DNA of 61,060 bases from Thraustochytrium sp. TN22 (lineage: Eukaryota > Sar > Bigyra > Thraustochytrida > Thraustochytriidae): contig JABLUY010000218.1 of NCBI GenBank assembly GCA_013306675.1, forward strand, positions 1 to 61,060. The letters run 5' to 3'. The number at the start of each line of letters is the position of its first letter. The first letter of the stretch is position 1. The notes beneath the pieces were generated by a model. The model did no database searches, had not been told where the DNA came from, and was given only the letters and a program-made list of their open reading frames with translations. The position numbers and the translations under genes are program-made. Below, piece after piece: positions 9,428 through 18,102 of the stretch.

Positions 9428-9757
9428 CTAGTGTACGTAGTAGAAGGGCTGCGACGGCGCAACGTGCATGGCGGCGCTGTCAATGTCGGCAAAGTACGCA
9501 CGCAGCCTGAGCAGCTCGGCTTGCTGGGCCTTGGAGAACGATGCAAACCCGGCGTCATGGCACGGCCGACCCTCGTCGACCTGCTGCGCAGCCTGCGCAG
9601 CCTGCGCCGTGTGCTTGAACTTGTCTTGCGCTTGGCGCTCTTGGGCGGCCCACGTCTGCTGGCCCGTCTCCGGGCCCCGCTGGCGCTTGGAGCGCTTCGG
9701 CGTCGACGGGTCTGCGGTGCTCAAGAAGGTGAGCGGCTTGGCCGTGCGCTTGGGCAT
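9428..9757 (-). CDS. Small protein with sororin-like C-terminal motif (copy A)
   Basis: 109 aa from ATG 9757 (MPKRTAKPLTFLSTAD). The front half is basic and Ser/Thr-Pro containing (DPSTPKRSKRQRG). The C-terminal 40 residues contain GFASFSKAQQAELLRLR then AYFADIDSAAMHVA. The next gene downstream in coordinate order ends in an almost identical segment, so the two are paralogues of that module. The spacing YF-x-(D/E)-(I/L)-D-x3-(L/M) resembles the short C-terminal conserved motif of sororin, the cohesin-protecting factor that binds the SA/PDS5 region. That assignment is from memory of the motif and not from an alignment. It may be a truncated paralogue lacking the long disordered N-terminus. Confidence 0.5.
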   Translation of the reverse strand: MPKRTAKPLTFLSTADPSTPKRSKRQRGPETGQQTWAAQERQAQDKFKHTAQAAQAAQQVDEGRPCHDAGFASFSKAQQAELLRLRAYFADIDSAAMHVAPSQPFYYVH

Positions 9758-10220
9758 CCTCGCACGTGCGTGCGCAAGCGCAAGCGCAAGCGCAGCGCGG
9801 GAAGAGAAGAGAAGGCGAAGTGCAGCCCGCCAATCGTCTGCTACTTTCGAGGTTGCGGCTCTGATGCGCCTCCTGCAAGCGGCGCAGCGCACTTGGGCTA
9901 ACCACCACTCTAACGACCGAGATGGCACGTTTGAAAATCGCGCACATGATGATGGCGACGCAGTCTCAATTGCGCGAGAAACGCAGTGCGGTGGCGAAGC
10001 ACTCGTTCGTGGTCATGCAGGCTAAGCAGTCCTTCAAGGACTGCGCGAAGACCAGTTTGCACGGCAATGGGAGACCGTGGCATCCGAAGGTGGGAGGACT
10101 ACTCTTCAACCTTCTGCTGCACCGGCACTGGACAACGATCCGACGTTGCATTCCCTGAACACAAGGCGACGCAGCTGCTTTGACGAAGCAACGATGCCTT
10201 TCCAAGTACGAAGAAAATTA
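9758..10220. other. Spacer between the two sororin-like genes
   Basis: No ORF in this stretch looks like protein. Composition is closer to 55% GC than in the flanking coding sequence. It probably holds the 5' region of copy A and the 3' UTR of copy B, both on the minus strand. Confidence 0.35.
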
Positions 10221-11483
10221 CTATGCGATCTGCAGAGCGGTCTGGTCCAGCTCGTTAAAGTACTGGCGCAAGCGCAGCAGCTCCGCCTGCTGGGGAGGCA
10301 AGAAATTGGCGAACCCACGCCTGGCCTCGTCGTCCTCCTCCTCGGCCTTCCTTGACTTCTCCTTCTCCTTCTTCTGCTTCTTGGCGCGCGGCTCCTTGAC
10401 AGCGACGGCCGCGCGGCGCTTCCCGCTGGTCTGCGAGACCCCGGTTTCGTGCGGCGAAGCTGGCGATGGCGCCGCCAACGACCGGCCACTACTTCTGCTT
10501 CTTCGCACAGATGGGGCCGTCGCTGGAGGCGTGGACGGCGAGGAGGGCTTTAGGGAAGCGGATGTGGCTCGCTCAGATGCGAGGGACGTGGAGCGACGCG
10601 TGCCGGCTCGACGGGGTGGCGTGGCCGACGGTACTGCGTTGGTAGCATTCTCCTTCGAGGCCCGTGCAACGCGGTGCGCAGCCGAGGTGGGCGTCGCAAG
10701 GGCCTCTTGTCTCGGGCGACGCGCGTTCGCTCGACGAGATGGTGCAGGCGACGCAACAGTAAGGGGGCTAGCCGCAGCGCGGCACCGGGTTGCGACGGCC
10801 TCTTTCTGGGAGACAGCCGCATTCGAGGCGGCGGCCTCCTGCCGCGGGCGGCGCGCACTTCGACGAGGGGAAGCCGGCTGCCGCGACGACGAGGTCCTCT
10901 GCGCCTGTTGCTCACTCTCCTTGGCAGACTGCTTGCTGCCCGGCGCAACGACTGGAGCGGTGGGCGCGTTCCCGGCCAGTCGCCCACTCCTGCGCTCCGA
11001 GGTGGGCGGGTCCTGCGGCGCGGTTGGTGGCCTCGCAAGGCTCGTCTTTCGCGCCGCCCTGCCCCGTCGCGCATCGGGTTCCTCCGCCACGGCGCGGGGT
11101 GCTTGCCCTGGCCCGTCGTGCTGCTGATGGTCGCCTCTTGAGCTCCTTGGGCGCCGCGAGTTCCGCGTGCGCGGGGCTAGCTGCGAAGAAGAAGAAGAAG
11201 AAGTAGCGGAGGAGGCCGGCGACTCCTGTGGCGCTGTCAAACGGCTCATCGGACTCGGCCTTTGCGGCTGCTCCGGCTCGTGCTGCTGCTGTGTGCTCAC
11301 GTCGACGGCGTGGCCTTCGCGTTCCGCCTCGTGAGTGTCGTCGCTGCTCGCGCTCCGGTGCCTCGAGCTCCGCCTGTGCGATGCCGCGCGCGGCCTCCGG
11401 GCCGGCGCCTGGTCACTCTCGTTGCGCCCGGCGCGCTGCCGCTGCTCGCCGGCGCGCGTTCCGCGTCGCGCGGGCCGCGCCAT
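10221..11483 (-). CDS. Disordered basic protein with KEN box and sororin-like C-terminal motif (copy B)
   Basis: 420 aa from ATG 11483 (MARPARRGTRAGEQ); a later in-frame ATG at 11249 would give 342 aa. The protein is almost wholly Ser/Arg/Pro/Ala-rich and predicted disordered. It has a repeated RRSARRPRQEA / RRANARRPRQEA / RRAGTRRS pattern, many S/T-P sites and an ASKENATN segment (KEN box, an APC/C degron). A Lys/Glu-rich stretch (KKQKKEKEKSRKAEEEDDE) precedes a conserved end, GFANFLPPQQAELLRLR then QYFNELDQTALQIA. KEN box, disorder and C-terminal helix are the layout of sororin, which protects cohesion until APC/C-Cdh1 destroys it. The family assignment is inference; the shared module with copy A is observed. 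The N-terminus is uncertain because the GC-rich frame is open to 11825. Confidence 0.5.
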   Translation of the reverse strand: MARPARRGTRAGEQRQRAGRNESDQAPARRPRAASHRRSSRHRSASSDDTHEAEREGHAVDVSTQQQHEPEQPQRPSPMSRLTAPQESPASSATSSSSSSQLAPRTRNSRRPRSSRGDHQQHDGPGQAPRAVAEEPDARRGRAARKTSLARPPTAPQDPPTSERRSGRLAGNAPTAPVVAPGSKQSAKESEQQAQRTSSSRQPASPRRSARRPRQEAAASNAAVSQKEAVATRCRAAASPLTVASPAPSRRANARRPRQEALATPTSAAHRVARASKENATNAVPSATPPRRAGTRRSTSLASERATSASLKPSSPSTPPATAPSVRRSRSSGRSLAAPSPASPHETGVSQTSGKRRAAVAVKEPRAKKQKKEKEKSRKAEEEDDEARRGFANFLPPQQAELLRLRQYFNELDQTALQIA

Positions 11484-11987
11484 GCGTGCGCCGTTGCGTG
11501 CCCGGGCTCGCCGCCGTGGATCCCGCGACACTCGCCCCTGCCTGGGCGCGCCGCGGCGGCCGCCTCCTCGCAGCGTTCGCCTCGCAGCGAGCGTCCGCCT
11601 CGCGCGCGCGCCCCGAGCCGCGCCGCGCCGCGCCGCGCCGCGCCGCGCGTCCGCGCCGCGCGCAGCGTCTGGGTTCTGCAGCGCGAGGCGGTGGCGGCGG
11701 GCGAGCGCCGGCGCCTCAGGCAGAGGGAGCACAGCCAGCGCAGGTACGAGGCCAGGAGCGGCCGGGCGAGGGCGCACACGAGCGAGGCGGGATCGAAGCC
11801 GGAATGCGCTCTGTCTCGCCAACAAACATGCGCCAAGGTCGTCGTGCGGAGGCTGGGCCTCACCGTCAGTGGCTCGAGCTCGGACAGGAAAAGATGAAGG
11901 CGAACAGCTAGTAGTTAGGGTACCGGTACCGTGAGGTGGGGCCCGCCCGCCCCGCCCCGCCCAGCGGGGAGGGGCGGCCAGGGTCAG

Positions 11988-13301
11988 TCAGCATAGGGGG
12001 TTGGGCTCGGAGAACAGCGCGCAGACGTTGATGGGGAGCCAGGCGCGGTCCGAGGTTGGGTAGGGGTACTTGACGTAGGTGTCGAGGAGCCAGAGCGCGA
12101 GCTCGAGGCGGTCGGCCATGGGCGGCGGGGCGCGCGACGTGAGGCGCTGGCCGTGGTCGACGAGACGCGCGAGGATGTGGTCGAGGTCCATGGCCTGGGC
12201 CGGGTCGTGGAGCGCGTCGTGAAAGGCGCGCGCGTCGTCAGCGTCGCGGAAGCAGCGCGCGCGGTAGACGATGGAGATGCGCAGATCCTCGGTGGCGTAG
12301 TCGGCGAGCGTAGCGCCGTCGACCTCGAGGAGCCAGCGGTCGTCCAAGGCATTGTAGCGGAGTGCGTTGCGCCGATTCTTGTCGAGGAAGGGCGGGGTGT
12401 CGCGCGGCCGGTACAGCGTGGTGGTGTGGATGGTCTTGCTGCCGTCGATGCCGTTGCCGCTGCGCGGAAGCGGGGGCATGGTCTGCGCCGAGGAGGAGTC
12501 CCTGCCGTTCCAGTAGACGAACTCACCAAAGTCGGCTGGCCTGCTGCGCACGTCGTCGGCGTCCCACGGGCTGACGTAGCCGACGATCTGCGCCTGGTCC
12601 ACAAAGTCCTCCTTGAAAAGTCCCGAGAAGGACATGACGGCGAGGAGCCACTGCGGCAGCATGAAGCGCGAGGCGCCGCGGAAGTAGATGGCGTCTACGT
12701 GAGTGGCCACGGCCTGGCCCGGCACCTGCACGATGAAGTTGAACTGGAAAGGGTCAAGTGTCTGCTTGTGCGACGGGCAGACTGTCTTGGCGGCCTCGAG
12801 GAAGCTCGGCGAGGCGAAGAGCGACTTGATCACGGCGTGCTCCTCGGCCTCCAGGTCGAAGATGTAAATGCCGAAGGACTGCAGCCTGGAGAAGAGCGTA
12901 CCGAGATTCTCCTTGATGCCATCAAAGCCGCCACTCATGGCGAAGGCGCGCGCGATGTCGATGCGACCCGGCAGGATGCAGGCGGTCCGGTTTTTGTTGG
13001 GCACCAGGTACGAGTGCGTGCAGCCGCCGGCGGAGTCGAGCGGTTGCGCCTCGCCGATGTGCTCGTGTTTGACCTCATAGAACGCCGTGTCCGCCGCGTT
13101 GGACGGCACCGTGCCCTTGCTCTTGAGCAGCTCCAGCAGCGCCGCCTGCGTCGCGTCGTCCAGGAGCTCCGGCAGGAAGACCGCCGTCTGCTCCTGCATG
13201 TGGCCCGGGATGGGCTGCCGCAGCGCCTCCTGCACGGCCAGGTGCGCGGCCGCCGCGAGGCCGCCCGCGCACAGGGCCCACGCGCCCCATTGGCACCGCA
13301 T
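11988..13301 (-). CDS. Membrane-anchored 2OG-Fe(II) oxygenase-like protein
   Basis: 437 aa from ATG 13301 (MRCQWGAWALCAGG). An N-terminal hydrophobic stretch (about residues 5-24) looks like a signal anchor, so the rest is probably lumenal or extracellular. Catalytic-type residues are in the order expected of non-haem Fe(II)/2-oxoglutarate dioxygenases: H201-x-D203 (ATHVDAIYF), H292 (KTIHTTTLYRP) and R341-x-S343 (DLRISIVYRA). The surrounding strands (QFNFIVQVPGQAV, FGEFVYWNG) suit a double-stranded beta helix. The substrate is unknown; secretory-pathway members hydroxylate prolines, lysines or glycans. The frame is open to 14282 but upstream is Arg/Pro/Ala noise overlapping the divergent gene. 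The two start codons lie 650 bp apart on opposite strands. Confidence 0.6.
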   Translation of the reverse strand: MRCQWGAWALCAGGLAAAAHLAVQEALRQPIPGHMQEQTAVFLPELLDDATQAALLELLKSKGTVPSNAADTAFYEVKHEHIGEAQPLDSAGGCTHSYLVPNKNRTACILPGRIDIARAFAMSGGFDGIKENLGTLFSRLQSFGIYIFDLEAEEHAVIKSLFASPSFLEAAKTVCPSHKQTLDPFQFNFIVQVPGQAVATHVDAIYFRGASRFMLPQWLLAVMSFSGLFKEDFVDQAQIVGYVSPWDADDVRSRPADFGEFVYWNGRDSSSAQTMPPLPRSGNGIDGSKTIHTTTLYRPRDTPPFLDKNRRNALRYNALDDRWLLEVDGATLADYATEDLRISIVYRARCFRDADDARAFHDALHDPAQAMDLDHILARLVDHGQRLTSRAPPPMADRLELALWLLDTYVKYPYPTSDRAWLPINVCALFSEPNPLC

Positions 13302-13951
13302 CGCAAGCCGGCCGGCCCGACCCGAGCTCAGGCACCTCGAACTCGCAGCCCGGGCCGCCGAGCTTGAGCCTGGGGCGGTTCTGGTCCTTGACAGTCCTGA
13401 CCATGACCGGCGCGGCGGACGCCGGCGGTGCGCAAGGTCCGAGGGACGGAGCACGAGTGGGTGGGCGGGCAGGAGGCGATCAGCCAGTGCCCGCACCATC
13501 GAACCATCGTGCCCTCGCCCAGCCTGCTTGATTGCCTGCCCGCTCGCTTGCCACCATGGCCAGCGGCGAACGGGGTCGCGGCCGCGCTCGCAGGGCTGCG
13601 CTGCGGCGGCCTGGGCCGGAGCGAGCGCCATGAGGAGGAGGAGCCAAGCATGCCGGCCGCCCGCTGCAGTGCCGCTGCCACGCTGCTGCGCTGCTGCGCT
13701 GCTACGCTCGGCGCAGCGCGGCGCGGCGCGTCCTGCGGCGGCGCCGGCCGCGCCGAGGTCCAGCTGCGCGGCGACCGGGGCGCCGCCGAGGCGCTGCGCG
13801 GCGCCGGCGGGGATGCCGAGGCGACGAGCGTGCGCAGCACGTGCGTAGCGCGTGCGGCCACGGCCACGGCCACGGCGCGCGCAAAGCCGAGCGCGCGGTT
13901 GAGCGAGCGCGCAGAGCCGAGCGCGCGCAGAGCTGGAGGAGGGCCCACGGC

Positions 13952-14896
13952 ATGGCGGAGGCGCTGGCGGAGCTGCTGCGCGCGGCGCTGCGCGAGCGGT
14001 GGCGCGGCGGCCCCGCGGCGGACGCGCTGCAGGACCTGCGCTGGCAGCAGCAGGGCGAGGCCGGGGACGAGGACGAGGAGGGCGAGGAGGAGGAGCACGG
14101 CGGCCTGCAGCTGACGCCGCTGCCGCTGCCGCTATGCGTGGCGCTGCTGGAGGGCCGCGAGGAGAAGGAGGAGGAGGCGCAACGTGAGGTGGACGCGACC
14201 TGGACGCGCAAGCCGGCTGTCGAGGCGCTGGCACAGCAGCTGGATGCCTGGGAGGCCGCGGGCGGCGCGGCGCCTGGGCCACCGCAGCACGACTTAAAGG
14301 TGCCGGGCGTGGAGGCGGCGGAGGGCGGGCCGGACGGGGATGCCCTGGCGCGCTGGACCGAGCTCAAGGAGGCGGTGCGCACGGCGGCGCCTGCGGACCA
14401 GGTGGCCGCGGCCGCGAGCGCCGTGCTGCGCGCGCTGGGCGTCTCGGGCGTGCTGTGGCTGCTGGAGCATCGCGAGACGACCGGGACGGTGCCTTTGCTG
14501 TGCCCGCCGCTGGCGCGTCTCTGGGCGTCCTTCGCAGCGCCCAATCGCGAGGGCAAGCCGTTAAGCGTGGGCGGGCGCGCGTTGGCCAAGCACTGCACGC
14601 GCGGCGCGGCGGCGTGGTGGGGCGGCGCGGATGGCAACGACGCCGCCAAGAACGCTCGTGCCGCGTCCCGACTCGCGTACATTCTCTCGCACGCGACCTG
14701 GGTCAACATGCACGTGCTGCCGGCCGGCGACAAGGTCTCTGCGCTGGCTGTCGTTGAGATCCGCTGCGCGGAGGGCTTTGGGGCGCGCTGGTCCGCCGAC
14801 GGCGCCCGCTTCCGTGGCTTTCTCGAGCCCGTGGCCGCCTTCCAGCTCGCCAAGGATCCTGCGGCCACCGCTGCCGCCAGAGCTGATGGGAACTGA
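13952..14896 (+). CDS. Conserved-looking orphan protein
   Basis: 314 aa from ATG 13952 (MAEALAELLRAALRERW), which follows a GC repeat leader. It is acidic near residues 35-50 (EDEEGEEEEHGG), then helical and Ala/Leu-rich. The C-terminal 110 residues look most constrained, with AKHCTRGAAAWWGG, AYILSHATWVNMHVLPAGD, VVEIRCAEGFGARWSADG and FRGFLEPVA. No transmembrane segment or known catalytic motif is seen. I do not recognise the family. The conserved Trp/His-rich end suggests a folded domain shared with other eukaryotes, which a profile search would settle. It is divergent from the oxygenase-like gene. Confidence 0.6.
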   Translation: MAEALAELLRAALRERWRGGPAADALQDLRWQQQGEAGDEDEEGEEEEHGGLQLTPLPLPLCVALLEGREEKEEEAQREVDATWTRKPAVEALAQQLDAWEAAGGAAPGPPQHDLKVPGVEAAEGGPDGDALARWTELKEAVRTAAPADQVAAAASAVLRALGVSGVLWLLEHRETTGTVPLLCPPLARLWASFAAPNREGKPLSVGGRALAKHCTRGAAAWWGGADGNDAAKNARAASRLAYILSHATWVNMHVLPAGDKVSALAVVEIRCAEGFGARWSADGARFRGFLEPVAAFQLAKDPAATAAARADGN

Positions 14897-15125
14897 GCCT
14901 GGTCTCCGAGTCGCAAGCTGCGCGATCTCTGGCTGTCTGCCCTCGTCGGCTTGGCCTTCGGCTTGGCGTCCGCCACCGCTCCCCTGCCCTCTCACGTCAG
15001 AGCGTCTTCTCTGCCACGTGCGCGGTGTCGGCGGCTACTAGTACGTCTGCCCGTCTCCCTCACTCAGGCTGCCACTGGCAGGCAGGCCGTCTCCCTCAAG
15101 TCAGGTCAGGCTGTCCCTGTGATTC

Positions 15126-15195
15126 TGTCCGCGTCATCAACCAAGTGACCTCGCGGAGTCTGTCCACGCCATCGACCAAGTGACCTCGCGGAGTC
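15126..15195. repeat. 35-nt tandem duplication
   Basis: Two adjacent 35-nt copies, each ending in CAAGTGACCTCGCGGAGTC, differ at three positions in the middle. They lie in a non-coding stretch after the orphan gene. The cause is probably replication slippage; I see no function. Confidence 0.7.
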
Positions 15196-15592
15196 GCACG
15201 AGCTGAGCGGCCTCGGGTTCGGGGGCTCCGGCTCGCTCGGCCTCGGCCTCGGCGGCGCCCGGCCGCCCGCCTTCGAAATCCACCCCACTGGCACGTGGGC
15301 GATCAGTCGCGAGAGCACTGCGACCACGACTTCGCGGCACTCGTCGCAGCCAGCTCGTCGCAGCCAGCTCCGAGTCGTCGCGGCGCGTCGCGCGCAGCTC
15401 CGCCTCCAGGTCCACCTCCAGCGCGAGCAGTCCGCCCGCGCGAGCGAGTCCTACGCCCCGGTTGTGCTCAGGCTCGCCGCCGAGCCCTGCCAGCTAGTTG
15501 CTCGTCGCCCGCGCCCGCGCCCCGCGCCCGCCGCGCGCCGGCGGCGGCCGCGCCCGGGCCGGGCCGGGCCGGCGGCGGGAGGGCGGCGCCCG

Positions 15593-15624
<32 letters not shown>

Positions 15625-15751
15625 GCGCCGCGCCCGCGCCCGCGCCGCGCCCGCGCCGCGCGCGCGAGAGCAGAATGGCGAGGAAGATGCCGCCGCCGCG
15701 GCAAAGCCGAAAGGTCGGCGGCGGCGCGCGGGCTCGCGCGGCGCGCGCGGC

Positions 15752-15791
<40 letters not shown>

Positions 15792-15842
15792 GGCGGCGGC
15801 GGCGCGCGCGCGGCGGCGGCGCCCTCGCGCGCGGCGGCGGCG

Positions 15843-15892
15843 CGCGGCGCGGCGCGGCGCGGGGCGGCGCGGCGCGGCGCGGGGCGGGGCGG
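15843..15892. repeat. GGCGC pentanucleotide array before the CNB gene
   Basis: Consecutive GGCGC units with occasional extra G, ending about 60 bp before the ATG at 15954. It matches the arrays seen before UBA1 and other genes in this window. Confidence 0.6.
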
Positions 15893-15953
15893 CGGCGGCG
15901 CGTTCGAAAAGAGCGGCGCGGCGACGCACGGCGAGGCGAGGCGCGCGGGCAGC

Positions 15954-17534
15954 ATGGCGGCCGGCGCGGGCGCGTCCAAGGCCGGCGCGGCGGCAGGGCT
16001 GATCGAGGTGATGCCGGACGAGCGGCGGCTGGCCGGGCAGGTGGACGACGACCACGTGGAGGTGACCATGCAGGCCAAACCGGCGCAGGCCAAGGCCGCA
16101 GCCGTGGCGGCGGCGGCGCAGGGCGGCGGCCAGGGCGAGGGCGACGCGCCAGGGAGCAACGCGCAGAAGAGCCTGTCGGGCAAGATCGGGTCGATCGTGC
16201 GGTGGGTGAGCGACTCGTTCGGCGGGAAAAAGTACGAGAGCAAGCTGCTGGAGAATCTGCGCAGGTCGACCATGTTCAGGTACTGCTCGATGCAGTCGAG
16301 GCTGAGCCTGGCGAACTCGATGGAGCTGGAGACCTTCAGCAAGGGAGACGTGCTGATGATCCAGGGCGAGCCGCAGACGTCGGCCATCATCATCGTGGAG
16401 GGCTCGGTGGCGCGCCTGCGGCTCATCGACGACCAGCTGCACCACATGGCGACGCTAGGCGGATCCGGCAGCGGGGCGACCATTGGCATGCTGCACCTGC
16501 TCAAGGAGGAGAAGGCATTTTCCACGGTGCGCGCCCTCGAAGACGGCGCCTGCTTTCGGCTCTCCGCCGAGGTCTTCCGCGAGCTGCTCGAGGAGTCGCC
16601 CGAGTTCGCTCAGGAGTGCATCTTTTCGCTGTGCAAGGAGGTGCGCGCGCACACCAAGCACAAGCGGTCGCCGCTGTTCTTGCAGAGCGGCAAGGCCATG
16701 CCGGCCGAGCCTCTGCCGTGGTTCGCCGTCTCGTGCGCTGCCTCCATCGAGTCCTTTTACCGGTCCGGCCTCAACTCGATCCTCAACGCCAAGCTCACCG
16801 GTGCGCCGCGCGGCGCGCTCTTCCCCAACATGCACGTGCAGCTGCCCACGCGCGTGCTCTACATCAACGGCTTCAAGGGCCTGCGCCACGTGCTCGACAG
16901 CCGCGTGCACGTCTCCGAGTACGACAACCCGGAGCTTGTCGGCCTTGGCCTGGCCGTGTTGCCCGGCGTTGCGATGACGCCCATTTCCTCCGTGCTCGAG
17001 GCCTGCAATGCCGGCCACATGAACCCGGAGCCGCTGCACTCGCGCTGGACGCGCGGCCTCGTGCCGCGCGCCGCGCGCGAGATCATCTTCGGCGTCGGAA
17101 TCAACCAGCTCTCCGACTTCCTCGAGGAGCGCATGGAGATCTTCGAGTCCCAGAACATGCGCAACCTCGGTGGCTCCTTGCTCGCCGGTATCGTCGCTGG
17201 ATACCTCAGCCACATTCCGCACAACCTCTCCACGCTCAAGCTCATGACGCCTTCCAAGTCCTACGGCCAGCTCTTCCGCGAGCTCCAGTCCCCGTGGCAC
17301 AAGTGGTTTGACCGCGAGTTCATGCCTCTTTCGCGCAAGACGCGCGCCTCGCCGCCCGGCCGCCAGGCCCTGCGCGCCGTCATGGTTCCGGCGCTCACCT
17401 GCCTGCTCCCCAAGGGCGCCCTCATCCGCACCACGCAGATCGCCGGCTCTTTCATCATCATCAACACCACCATCAACTGGCTCTCTCACATCAACGTCAA
17501 GGTCTCCGTCTCGCGCACGCCCTCCAGCAACTAA
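15954..17534 (+). CDS. Cyclic-nucleotide-binding-fold protein fused to a mitochondrial-carrier-like membrane region
   Basis: 526 aa from ATG 15954 (MAAGAGASKAGAAAG). Residues about 90-215 form a CNB/Crp-type beta roll: FSKGDVLMIQGEPQT, AIIIVEGSVARLR, then a phosphate-binding-cassette position reading IGMLHLLKEEKAFSTV. The canonical cassette has Glu (FGE) and Arg (PRxA); here they are Met and Ala, so cyclic nucleotide binding is doubtful. Residues about 240-526 are membrane-like. RGLVPRAAREIIFGVGINQL and GSLLAGIVAGYLSHIPHN resemble the even- and odd-helix signatures of SLC25 carriers, with a third hydrophobic pair near the end (ALTCLLPKGALIRT, IIINTTINWL). The PxDxxKxR signature is degenerate. 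A regulatory domain on a divergent organelle carrier is the best reading; the substrate is unknown. Confidence 0.6.
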   Translation: MAAGAGASKAGAAAGLIEVMPDERRLAGQVDDDHVEVTMQAKPAQAKAAAVAAAAQGGGQGEGDAPGSNAQKSLSGKIGSIVRWVSDSFGGKKYESKLLENLRRSTMFRYCSMQSRLSLANSMELETFSKGDVLMIQGEPQTSAIIIVEGSVARLRLIDDQLHHMATLGGSGSGATIGMLHLLKEEKAFSTVRALEDGACFRLSAEVFRELLEESPEFAQECIFSLCKEVRAHTKHKRSPLFLQSGKAMPAEPLPWFAVSCAASIESFYRSGLNSILNAKLTGAPRGALFPNMHVQLPTRVLYINGFKGLRHVLDSRVHVSEYDNPELVGLGLAVLPGVAMTPISSVLEACNAGHMNPEPLHSRWTRGLVPRAAREIIFGVGINQLSDFLEERMEIFESQNMRNLGGSLLAGIVAGYLSHIPHNLSTLKLMTPSKSYGQLFRELQSPWHKWFDREFMPLSRKTRASPPGRQALRAVMVPALTCLLPKGALIRTTQIAGSFIIINTTINWLSHINVKVSVSRTPSSN

Positions 17535-18102
17535 TCGCAAGCCGGCTGTGAGTGGGGCCGTGGTTGGAGGCGAGCGAGCACCGAGCCACGAGGTCCCACG
17601 GTGCGTCGCGCACAAGATTGCCGGCGCCAGCGCGCTGGCGCCCAGAGGATGGACGCCACAACGTTGTGACGCCGGAAGACTTAGTTGCTTACGTTACTTT
17701 ACAAGGGCCAAGCAGGGTGAACTCCACACACGAATAGCCGAGTTCGCGACGCGTCTATTGCTGGCGCGGCCTCCAGGGCCGACAGCAGCGAGTACCTAGC
17801 TTCTACTAGACAACATACACACCGTGACAGACAGACAGAGAACAAGAGAGCGAGCGAGTGTCCACCACCATACGCTTGTCTTTCCATGCTTGTGTGCTTG
17901 CATGTTTTCTGCACTTGAAGCTCGTGCCCTCTCGGCATGAGAGTCACCCAAATCCCCGACGGCACCGTCGGCACCGCGAGCATCCCAGCGCGGTGCGGCG
18001 CGGCGCGGCGTAGCGTGGGCCGACGCGTCGGTGCCTGCCCGCCTGTTGACGCCGCTCGCATCGGGTCGTGTCGCGTCGCGTCGCGTTGCGCTCAAGGGCA
18101 AG
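17535..18102. other. Intergenic before the Cu-ATPase
   Basis: No gene is seen. An AT-richer 3' flank of the CNB gene is followed by a short GACAGACAGA run (about 17822) and a GC leader. Nothing here resembles a tRNA or other structured RNA. Confidence 0.4.
18063..18092. repeat. GTCGC pentanucleotide repeat upstream of the Cu-ATPase ATG
   Basis: The sequence reads as imperfect GTCGC/GTGTC units (GTCGTGTCGCGTCGCGTCGC) and ends about 10 bp before the ATG at 18103. The same repeat occurs before the vWA gene (about 45852) and as a long array at 32862-32920. Confidence 0.55.

Larger units (their letters stand above)
14897..15953. other. GC-extreme intergenic and 5' leader of the CNB-domain gene
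   Basis: No gene is called. It contains a 35-nt tandem duplication (15126-15160 and 15161-15195, three mismatches). From 15500 on it is nearly pure G/C with CGG, GCGCCC and GGCGC repeats. ORFs through it in all six frames are compositional. The last 100 bp should include the promoter or 5' UTR of the gene at 15954. Confidence 0.4.

Noticed and set aside
12153-13367. 404-codon + ORF opposite the oxygenase-like gene
   Set aside because: Same antisense artefact: repetitive Val/Glu/Arg/Gly content with no motif.
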